A DNA stretch of 64,000 nucleotides. Origin: Bacillus tianshenii. GTDB lineage: Bacteria > Bacillota > Bacilli > Bacillales > Bacillaceae_N. The position numbers were made by a program, and so were the translations under genes. The stretch is from assembly GCA_020524525.2 (NCBI GenBank), contig CP129018.1, forward strand, positions 3,662,001 through 3,726,000, given 5' to 3'. A model generated the notes under the pieces. It made no database searches, had not been told where the DNA came from, and worked only from the letters and a program-made list of their open reading frames with translations. Below are positions 58,308-64,000 of the stretch, in pieces (the stretch's first letter is position 1; each line of letters starts with the position of its first letter).

Positions 58308-60074
58308 TTAGTTATTAGTTTCTTCTTTTTTCTCAGTATTTAAAGGTTCGAAGATTAAGTTTATCGGCATATTACTGCCTGCAGCGGCCATGAACTTAAT
58401 TTGGACTCGCTCTTTTGCATCTCCTGTTCGGTAAAGGACACCTGCTTCAGCTGGACCTTTTAGCAAGCCGTTTGTCGTTGCATTGACAATCTTTCCATTT
58501 ACATAGAATGAACCAGCGTAGCTTCCGCCGCGAGGATTAATTGTAATTAACGTATTTGGCTCCACATTCATCAAGTCAACAGTATAGAGCATTCCGTGAT
58601 TACCAGCATTAAATTCTGTACGGTTTGAGAACGGGTCGTAGCCGCGTTGGAATGTATCAACCTTTCCATCGCCAATAATCATTCGCTGTCTTTCAGTACC
58701 GACATTTTCATTTACTGTCACTTGCTTTTCACTGCGGAAAAAGTGACCGCGGTTATGAAGCTCATCACGTTCAGCGATTGGAAGTCTTGAAATCTTTGAA
58801 TCCGGTGTCTTGCTGTAGGCCGTTGCGACTTCATATTTCACAGGTATATTTGATTCGATATCCGCATAAATCGTTACTGTATCTTTTGGCATTAGTGTCT
58901 GCGACGTGTTAACGAGAAGTGATTTCGTTTCGCCTGGTTTTAAGACGATCTTTTTATTCAACGGTCGATCAATATTTTCAAGGTAGCGTTGGACTGCTAA
59001 TTTGCCAACTTGATAAATGTATTGATATGGTCCCCCTGCACCGTATCTCGAAATCGTAACAGTTGTTGTTCGATTCGACGGATTGTGCACGGTGAAATGC
59101 AATTGAATCGGTTTCTTTAAGCCGTTTTGCTTATGAATCGCAAAGCGCTGCTTTCCTGACAGTGTGTATTGATAATGAAGGTATTCTCCTGTAATTTGCT
59201 CAGGGCTGTTTACGCGAACGACATTATGGCCGGTTTCTTCTATTTCTCCGCCAATCGTTGGAAGGTCCAGAACAGCACTGCTGTTAATTGGAAACGCATC
59301 ACCTAAGTATGTAAAGCGTTTATTGAATTCTTCTTCTGTATAAAGTACATCATCAACGACCGTAATGTTTTGATAGTAGGAATCTGTTAAACCTTCAGCA
59401 TCCCATACTGTTAATTTCACTGTATGTTTGCCTGGTTTGAAGTAAGCACGTTGTTTGTTGTACCACTCTGAATTTGTAATCCCTTTGTCATCACTGCTTA
59501 GCTGCTTGTAAGTGATTGGTTCACCGATTTTATAGGTTGTTTTATCTGTTTCAAAGTATGCATGTGGTGCTTCATTCTTCGGTTTTGGCGCTGGCTTGGA
59601 TGACGGCTTGTCTGTTGGTGATGAATAGTAACTGATTACGACCGCATTTTTGTTTCCATCATATCCGCTATAATCTGCAAAAGCATTTGTAAGAACATCA
59701 AGCTGGATGAGTAAGGAGCCTTTAATCCGGATTGTAGATGGCACATCTGTTGCATAGTAGTTTCCGTTTAATAGATAACCGCTTTTTTCTGGTGTTAACC
59801 TTAAGGTTGTCTCTCCTCTAGTAACAATAAATTGTTTCTTCACACTGTCATAAGCTAGTGTGGCTCCTAATACGCCAGTCAACGAACGAAGCGAACCATA
59901 TGATTTTCCGTATTTGACGAGGTGCTTCTCTTGTGAAATCGAATACGAGCTATCATGATAGATTTGCTTTGTGCCTAGTGGGAGTGTAAGTCGGTGTATT
60001 TCTTGAGCATAGCCTGTTTGTGTTGGGGCAAGAAACACTGCAGCTCCGATTAGTGCTAAGAATATGCGTTTCAT
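58308..60074 (-). CDS. Secreted protein with copper-amine-oxidase-type stalk domain and PKD-like domain
   Basis: Protein of 588 aa. A Sec signal peptide ends near AQE at residue ~24 (FLALIGAAVFLAPTQTGYAQ). Residues ~35-170 resemble the stalk (CuAO N1-like) domain: LVKYGKSYGSLRSLTGVLGATLAYDSVKKQFIVTRGETTLRL. A proline-rich linker (PKPKNE) leads to a PKD-like domain (residues ~180-260: AYFETDKTTYKIGEPITY, AYFKPGKHTVKLTVWDAEGLTDSY). The C-terminal half is beta-rich and unassigned. Likely binds the cell wall or stays extracellular. ATG 60074 follows AAGGAG. Confidence 0.72.
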   Translation of the reverse strand: MKRIFLALIGAAVFLAPTQTGYAQEIHRLTLPLGTKQIYHDSSYSISQEKHLVKYGKSYGSLRSLTGVLGATLAYDSVKKQFIVTRGETTLRLTPEKSGYLLNGNYYATDVPSTIRIKGSLLIQLDVLTNAFADYSGYDGNKNAVVISYYSSPTDKPSSKPAPKPKNEAPHAYFETDKTTYKIGEPITYKQLSSDDKGITNSEWYNKQRAYFKPGKHTVKLTVWDAEGLTDSYYQNITVVDDVLYTEEEFNKRFTYLGDAFPINSSAVLDLPTIGGEIEETGHNVVRVNSPEQITGEYLHYQYTLSGKQRFAIHKQNGLKKPIQLHFTVHNPSNRTTTVTISRYGAGGPYQYIYQVGKLAVQRYLENIDRPLNKKIVLKPGETKSLLVNTSQTLMPKDTVTIYADIESNIPVKYEVATAYSKTPDSKISRLPIAERDELHNRGHFFRSEKQVTVNENVGTERQRMIIGDGKVDTFQRGYDPFSNRTEFNAGNHGMLYTVDLMNVEPNTLITINPRGGSYAGSFYVNGKIVNATTNGLLKGPAEAGVLYRTGDAKERVQIKFMAAAGSNMPINLIFEPLNTEKKEETNN

Positions 60075-60267
60075 AAAAATATCTCCTTTTCCTAGTTCAT
60101 GCTGAATAGATGCTGTTATTTTCAAAAATATGTTAAATTAGCTCTGTATAATAGTATACGAGTCTTTAAGTACTTTGCCTATTAAAAAGCAATCTGAAAA
60201 ATAGTATGAAGGTAATTTTAGGTAATGACAAGTGATTAGGGAAAAAAGAAAACGAATTGAAATAAAA

Positions 60268-60301
60268 GACACATCTGTGAAAAAGTAAGTCACAGATGTG
60301 C
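60268..60301 (-). terminator. Terminator after glutathione peroxidase gene
   Basis: CACATCTGTG and CACAGATGTG pair perfectly over 10 bp; on the minus strand a CTTTTATTTC run follows. Confidence 0.75.
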
Positions 60302-60312
60302 TGAGAAGGGAG

Positions 60313-60795
60313 TTAACGTTGCAGTAATTGCTGAATATCTTTTTCAATTTTGTCAGGCTTTGTAGAGGGAGCGTAACGTTCATATACGCTTCCATCTTTA
60401 TCAATAAGAAACTTCGTGAAGTTCCATTTGATTTCTGATGTTAAGAAGCCGTTTTGTGCTTCGGTTAGGTGTTTAAAAAGGGGATGTACATCTTTCCCTT
60501 TTACCTTAGTTTTTGCGAACATTGGGAAGCTGACTCCATAATTAATTTGACAGAATTCTTGGATTTTATCTTCTTCTGCAAACTCTTGATTCATAAATTG
60601 GTCGCTCGGAAATCCGAGAATGACAAATCCTTCATCGTTATACTTCTCATAGAGCTTCTGTAGACCGTCAAATTGAGGCGTGAACCCACACTTACTCGCT
60701 GTATTCACAATTAAGACGACATTTCCTTTATATTCATTAAGTGACTTTGTTTCGCCCATAATCGTTTTTGCTTCAAAATCAAATGCTGTGGTCAA
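60313..60795 (-). CDS. gpx: Glutathione peroxidase family protein
   Basis: Thiol peroxidase of 160 aa. The peroxidatic Cys36 is in NTASKCGFTPQ (Cys, not selenocysteine), Gln in FPSDQFMNQE, and Trp-Asn in KWNFTKFLID, completing the tetrad. In Bacillus such enzymes probably use thioredoxin or bacillithiol rather than glutathione. A second Cys in EEDKIQEFCQ may resolve the disulfide. Start follows AGGAGGTGTTCG. Confidence 0.9.
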   Translation of the reverse strand: MTTAFDFEAKTIMGETKSLNEYKGNVVLIVNTASKCGFTPQFDGLQKLYEKYNDEGFVILGFPSDQFMNQEFAEEDKIQEFCQINYGVSFPMFAKTKVKGKDVHPLFKHLTEAQNGFLTSEIKWNFTKFLIDKDGSVYERYAPSTKPDKIEKDIQQLLQR

Positions 60796-60936
60796 GCGAA
60801 CACCTCCTGAAAGAGTTTCTTCTATTGTAAATAAGAACTGTCCGAAATTCTAATAATAATGCTTTATGTTTAATCAAAATGTATACGAGGTAGCGTATAA
60901 ATAGATGCGATAGATTATAAAAAAGGAGGCTTTAAC

Positions 60937-62061
60937 TTGAAACCTTATTCTGTAGATAAATTTGCACAGCAGGTATTACACGGTGAAAAGGTTTTTGTTC
61001 TAGATGTACGGAAAGAGGAAGATGTAGAGGATTGGAAGATTGAAGGTTCAAGCGTTGAATTCGTAAATATTCCTTTCGAAGAAGTTGAAAATGACGTGAA
61101 AGGTGTAAAGGAGAAGCTACCGACTGATAAGAAAATCATTACGGTTTGTTACCGTGGTGTTTCTTCCCAAGAGGCCGCGAAATTACTTCAAGAGGAAGGT
61201 CTTCAGGATATTACGTATTTAGAGAATGGTATGGCAGGCTGGAGCGAACATTTAGAGCCTGTGAAAGTAGGGGATCTTTCAGATGGCGGAGAAATCTACC
61301 AATTTATTCGACTCGGAAAAGGCTGTCTTTCCTATATGATTGTGTCGGATGGAGAAGCAGCTGTGGTAGATGCGAATCGAATGATTGGAGCATACAAAAA
61401 GTTCGCTGAGGAAAAGAATCTTAACATCAAGCATGTGATTGATTCCCACTTACATGCTGACCATATTTCTGGCGGACGTCTGCTTGCAGATGATAATGCT
61501 GCCACTTATTGGTTCCCGCCAAAAGATGATGAAGGCATGAAGCTCCCATTTGAGGTATTAATTGAAGATGTAGAGATTGAATTTGGCAATCAAAAGGTGA
61601 AGGTTCTTCCGCTTTATTCACCTGGACATACGAAAGGTAGCACGTCATTTATCGTCGATGACGCCTATCTCTTAACTGGAGATATTCTATTTGTAGAGTC
61701 AATCGGTCGACCAGACTTGGCAGGAAAAGCTGATGAATGGGTAAACGACTTGTATACAACCCTGCATGAACGTTATACGAGCTTAACAGATCAGTTATAT
61801 GTATTACCAGGTCACTTCGGAAAAATGAATGAAATAAACAAAGAAAAGCACGTTGGTGCCAAAATGAAGGATATTTATAAACAGAACGAGCAATTAAAAG
61901 TAACTGATAAAGATGAATTTCATCATATGGTAACAGACAACCTGCCGCCTCAGCCAAACTCACATCAAGAAATTCGTAAGACAAACCTTGGTAAGCAAAA
62001 AGTAGACGAAGAAGAAAAACGAGAAATGGAATTAGGCCCAAATCGTTGTGCAGTAAGCTAA
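60937..62061 (+). CDS. Rhodanese-metallo-beta-lactamase fusion protein
   Basis: Protein of 374 aa. Residues 1-110 are a rhodanese domain with active Cys71 in TVCYRGVSSQEAA. Residues ~120-330 are a persulfide-dioxygenase-like beta-lactamase fold (SHLHADHISGG; SPGHTKGSTSF; LLTGDILFVESIGRPDL; LPGHF). Such fusions oxidise or transfer low-molecular-weight persulfides in sulfide detoxification; the order is rhodanese first, unlike CstB where MBL comes first. TTG start follows AAAAGGAGG. Confidence 0.85.
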   Translation: MKPYSVDKFAQQVLHGEKVFVLDVRKEEDVEDWKIEGSSVEFVNIPFEEVENDVKGVKEKLPTDKKIITVCYRGVSSQEAAKLLQEEGLQDITYLENGMAGWSEHLEPVKVGDLSDGGEIYQFIRLGKGCLSYMIVSDGEAAVVDANRMIGAYKKFAEEKNLNIKHVIDSHLHADHISGGRLLADDNAATYWFPPKDDEGMKLPFEVLIEDVEIEFGNQKVKVLPLYSPGHTKGSTSFIVDDAYLLTGDILFVESIGRPDLAGKADEWVNDLYTTLHERYTSLTDQLYVLPGHFGKMNEINKEKHVGAKMKDIYKQNEQLKVTDKDEFHHMVTDNLPPQPNSHQEIRKTNLGKQKVDEEEKREMELGPNRCAVS

Positions 62062-62063
62062 TA

Positions 62064-62101
62064 AAAAATCCCACTACTGATTTAGGTAGTGGGATTTTTT
62101 G
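62064..62101. terminator. Bidirectional terminator, rhodanese-MBL gene and mreBH
   Basis: AAAATCCCACTAC pairs with GTAGTGGGATTTT between convergent genes. Confidence 0.9.
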
Positions 62102-62104
62102 TGC

Positions 62105-63112
62105 TTATTTCGAAGCCTTTTGAAGTTTTTGAATCATTTTCAATGAACGACCTGTTCCAATTGCCACAGATTCAAGAGGGCTTGGAGCGATATGTACAGG
62201 TACGACAATTTCGTTACTTAACCATTCTTGGACACCATTTAACAATGCTCCACCGCCTGACAAAATAACACCGCGGTCAACGATATCACCGCTTAATTCT
62301 GGAGGGCAGTCTTCCAATGTTGTGCGAATGGTTTCTAGAATTGAGAGAAGGGATTCTTTTATCGCTTCTTGAATTTCAAAAGAGCCCAATGTAATTGTTT
62401 TAGGAAGACCATCAACTAGGTTTCGTCCCCGAATTTCCATTTCGACTTCCTCATGCTCAATCAGTGCATAACCAATTTCCATTTTGATAAGCTCGGCTGT
62501 TCGTTCACCAATCAGCACGTTATATTTCTTACGTACATATTGGGAGATGTTTTCATCTAATTTGTCACCGCCGACGCGAACTGAATGAGCGGATACGACG
62601 CCGCCAAAGGAGATAATGGCCACTTCAGTTGTTCCGCCGCCAATATCAACTACAACATTTGCGACAGGTTCATCAACCGGTAAGTCTGCCCCAATCGCTG
62701 CTGCGACCGGCTCTTCAATCAAATGAATATTTTTTGCGCCAAAGCTTTTGACAGCATCGTGAATGGCACGGCGTTCGACTGATGTAGAACCGCACGGCGT
62801 ACAAACTACGACATTTGGTTTACGAATAGATAGACCAAGCCGTTTTCCTGCCTTCTTCATAACTTGTTTCAACATATCTGTGGTGACATCAAAATCTGCA
62901 ATCACACCGTCTTTCAATGGGCGTACAGCTACAATGTTACTTGGTGTTTTACCAACCATGCTTTTGGCTTCTGTACCAACAGCTAGTACTTGGTTTGTCT
63001 TAATATCAATGGCTGCGACAGACGGCTCGTTAAATACAATTCCTTTATTTTTACTATAAACGAGAATGTTTGCGGTACCTAAGTCAATACCGATCTCAGT
63101 TGTAGAAAACAT
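62105..63112 (-). CDS. mreBH: Cell-shape actin homologue MreBH
   Basis: Actin-fold protein of 335 aa organising lateral wall synthesis. The phosphate-1 loop is [12 protein letters not shown], phosphate-2 [15 protein letters not shown], and adenosine loop [31 protein letters not shown] and [19 protein letters not shown] are near-identical to MreB paralogues. The N-terminus [25 protein letters not shown] resembles MreBH rather than MreB or Mbl. It is a lone gene, not next to mreCD, which also fits MreBH. Confidence 0.85.
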   Translation of the reverse strand: MFSTTEIGIDLGTANILVYSKNKGIVFNEPSVAAIDIKTNQVLAVGTEAKSMVGKTPSNIVAVRPLKDGVIADFDVTTDMLKQVMKKAGKRLGLSIRKPNVVVCTPCGSTSVERRAIHDAVKSFGAKNIHLIEEPVAAAIGADLPVDEPVANVVVDIGGGTTEVAIISFGGVVSAHSVRVGGDKLDENISQYVRKKYNVLIGERTAELIKMEIGYALIEHEEVEMEIRGRNLVDGLPKTITLGSFEIQEAIKESLLSILETIRTTLEDCPPELSGDIVDRGVILSGGGALLNGVQEWLSNEIVVPVHIAPSPLESVAIGTGRSLKMIQKLQKASK

Positions 63113-63254
63113 ATGCGTTCACCCAATCCTTGTAGAGAAGTATAGCTATCTCCTATATTACTTCTATTATTTATAGTTAGTTTATGGGGGTAAAAGGACG
63201 ACAACAAGGCATTTTGCTAACTAGTAATTATATCCTTTTCAAGTACTGGCAGTT

Positions 63255-63280
63255 GTTTCAAGATAAGAATGCTAGGGTAT
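63255..63280 (+). promoter_or_regulatory. Sigma-B-type promoter of the 109-aa protein gene
   Basis: GTTTCA (63255-63260), a 14-bp spacer and GGGTAT (63275-63280) match the sigma-B consensus with a perfect -10 box. The start codon lies 41 bp downstream. Confidence 0.7.
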
Positions 63281-63320
63281 TAAATCTATAAAGACAAACC
63301 TGTGAAAAGGAGAGTCAAAC

Positions 63321-63650
63321 ATGAACAAATATACTTATTATGTATCATTAGGATTAATGAAGGTGCACCCTGAACCGATTGATAGTGGTACAAATTACTT
63401 TGAAATTGAAGCGACGAAAGAACAGGCGAGTTTACTTCAGCATTTACTAGATGACTTATATGCAAAAGACCACAGACCAGGTCCTCTAGCAAAAAATCCA
63501 ATCAAAGAGTCATATGCTGAAGAAGGAAGAAGAGTACAAGAAGAAGGGATGAAAGAGTTCTACACCCGTGTCTATCAATATGGCACGCCGAAGACGAAGG
63601 AAGAAATTGAGAGCATGGGTATTGGTGAGGATATGTACTTAAATAAATAA
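63321..63650 (+). CDS. Small protein of unknown function, probably general-stress controlled
   Basis: Soluble protein of 109 aa. The N-terminus MNKYTYYVSLG and FEIEATKEQASLLQHLLDDLYAKD suggest an alpha/beta fold; the C-terminus has RVYQYGTPKTKEEIESMGI. Similar short proteins occur across Bacillaceae, sometimes labelled hydrolase or acyltransferase, but I see no catalytic motif. It has a sigma-B-type promoter and AAAAGGAGAGTCAAAC before ATG. Confidence 0.7.
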   Translation: MNKYTYYVSLGLMKVHPEPIDSGTNYFEIEATKEQASLLQHLLDDLYAKDHRPGPLAKNPIKESYAEEGRRVQEEGMKEFYTRVYQYGTPKTKEEIESMGIGEDMYLNK

Positions 63651-63651
63651 T

Positions 63652-63714
63652 AAAAGCAGGCCTTGAGCCTGCTCAGCTTGTAGAGAAACCCTGTGTTTTT
63701 CTACAAGCTTTTTT
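63652..63714 (+). terminator. Two hairpins after the 109-aa protein gene
   Basis: AGCAGGC...GCCTGCT, then AGCTTGTAGA...TCTACAAGCT followed by TTTTTT. The second is a typical terminator. Confidence 0.75.
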
Positions 63715-63778
63715 CATGACTTTTTAAAATAGGATGATTTTTACTCTATAGAAGTGAGGATTTGAAAGAAAAATACTC

Positions 63779-63817
63779 CCCTTCACCTATCCATTCTGTC
63801 TGGATAGGTGAAGGGCA
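63779..63817 (-). terminator. Terminator overlapping the transposase 3' end
   Basis: CCTTCACCTATCC and GGATAGGTGAAGG pair perfectly over 13 bp. On the minus strand the 3' arm is followed by a T-rich run. The stem includes the transposase stop codon. Confidence 0.75.
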
Positions 63818-63999
63818 ATCTTTTTCATGTTCTGGCAGGCAGCTGTAAGTAATGCCTGCTCTTTTACATTTTCCAATCCCCTCAACCTGCAATAGCGAAG
63901 CCCATGCAGTTCTTTTGAATCTGCGAAGCTTCGCTCAACGGTTTCTCTTCTTTTTTGTGTAATCACTTTTCCTTCTTTGGATAAGCGATTTCGTCGGAT
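63787..63999 (-). CDS. Transposase C-terminus, IS1182-like (partial at right edge)
   Basis: An open frame of 70 codons entering from the right edge and ending in TAG. It carries [20 protein letters not shown], then [24 protein letters not shown], the conserved DDE-transposase C-terminal region of IS1182-type elements, including the YREK-like [11 protein letters not shown] helix. The 5' part and left inverted repeat lie outside the window, so whether it is intact is unknown. Confidence 0.8.
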   Translation of the reverse strand: MRRNRLSKEGKVITQKRRETVERSFADSKELHGLRYCRLRGLENVKEQALLTAACQNMKKIALHLSRQNG

Positions 64000-64000
64000 T

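Larger units (their letters stand above)
63720..64000 (-). mobile_element. 3' end of an insertion sequence, IS1182-like, truncated by the window
   Basis: Defined by the transposase tail. The outer boundary is not fixed: no terminal inverted repeat can be paired because the other end is not present. 63720 is an estimate just past the preceding terminator. Confidence 0.55.

Noticed and set aside
63675-63714. Hairpin near the right edge as an IS terminal inverted repeat
   Set aside because: It is explained as a terminator of the preceding gene, and the other IS end is outside the window, so no pairing can be tested.
1-64000. tRNA, rRNA, CRISPR arrays, prophage and integrase genes
   Set aside because: None was recognised on either strand by eye. 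A tRNAscan and Rfam search would be decisive.

Overview
The window reads as chromosome from an aerobic, spore-forming member of the Bacillaceae. Supporting this are AGGAGG-type ribosome binding sites with frequent GTG/TTG starts, a Lia cell-envelope stress module, an MreBH-type actin homologue, GsiB-like stress proteins with sigma-B-like promoters, a SplA-type protein, YitT, an SE1561-type small protein and a Fur-like box before feoAB. Species cannot be decided. The content is mostly core-like; the only mobile element seen is a transposase tail cut by the right edge.

Layout. 1-3.2 kb: YbaN-type membrane protein and a sulfonate/nitrate-family ABC importer. 3.2-6.8 kb: proline block (PucR/PutR-type regulator, proline dehydrogenase, divergent M24 Xaa-Pro peptidase). 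6.9-9.1 kb: AIM24 protein and an unassigned multi-spanning transporter. 9.2-16.5 kb: tightly coupled seven-gene biosynthetic operon (KASIII-like, ATP-grasp, OleD-like reductase, metallo-beta-lactamase hydrolase, SDR, CapK/PaaK-like adenylating enzyme, large GNAT/FemAB-like protein) with no carrier protein; product unknown. 16.5-20.6 kb: adenine deaminase, an FG-GAP-like protein, PPK2. 20.9-25 kb: DUF2935-like protein and liaIH-liaFSR without liaG. 25-30.9 kb: M20 amidohydrolase with a peptide-binding lipoprotein, SatP/YaaH-type acetate transporter, fatty acid desaturase with a long leader.

31-38.2 kb is the most unusual stretch: an AblB-like acetyltransferase without ablA, a two-gene operon of an ATP-grasp ligase and a 656-aa protein with a possible papain-like Cys-His-Asn triad, recQ, and a stand-alone protein matching only the C-terminal half of archaeal-type 3-dehydroquinate synthase II. 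38.2-44 kb: WG-repeat/DUF3298-like protein, two tandem gsiB-like genes, an AI-2E-type permease behind a sigma-B-like promoter, TVP38 and TerC proteins. 44-50 kb: renalase-like FAD enzyme, MATE and UMF1 transporters, NADP reductase, YitT. 50.1-53 kb: lipoprotein, then an ABC-F ATPase behind a leader of about 370 nt carrying a 44-codon ORF and two intrinsic terminators, the layout of antibiotic-induced attenuation. 53-64 kb: GNAT, SE1561-like, SplA-like and helical-repeat proteins, Fur-boxed feoAB plus a small Cys-rich protein, a secreted stalk/PKD protein, glutathione peroxidase, rhodanese-MBL sulfur enzyme, MreBH, a small sigma-B-type gene and the transposase tail.

Best candidates for undescribed biology: the ATP-grasp/papain-like pair, the KASIII operon, the half-length DHQS-II protein and the ABC-F attenuator. 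Family assignments come from recognising motifs by eye; no database search was run.
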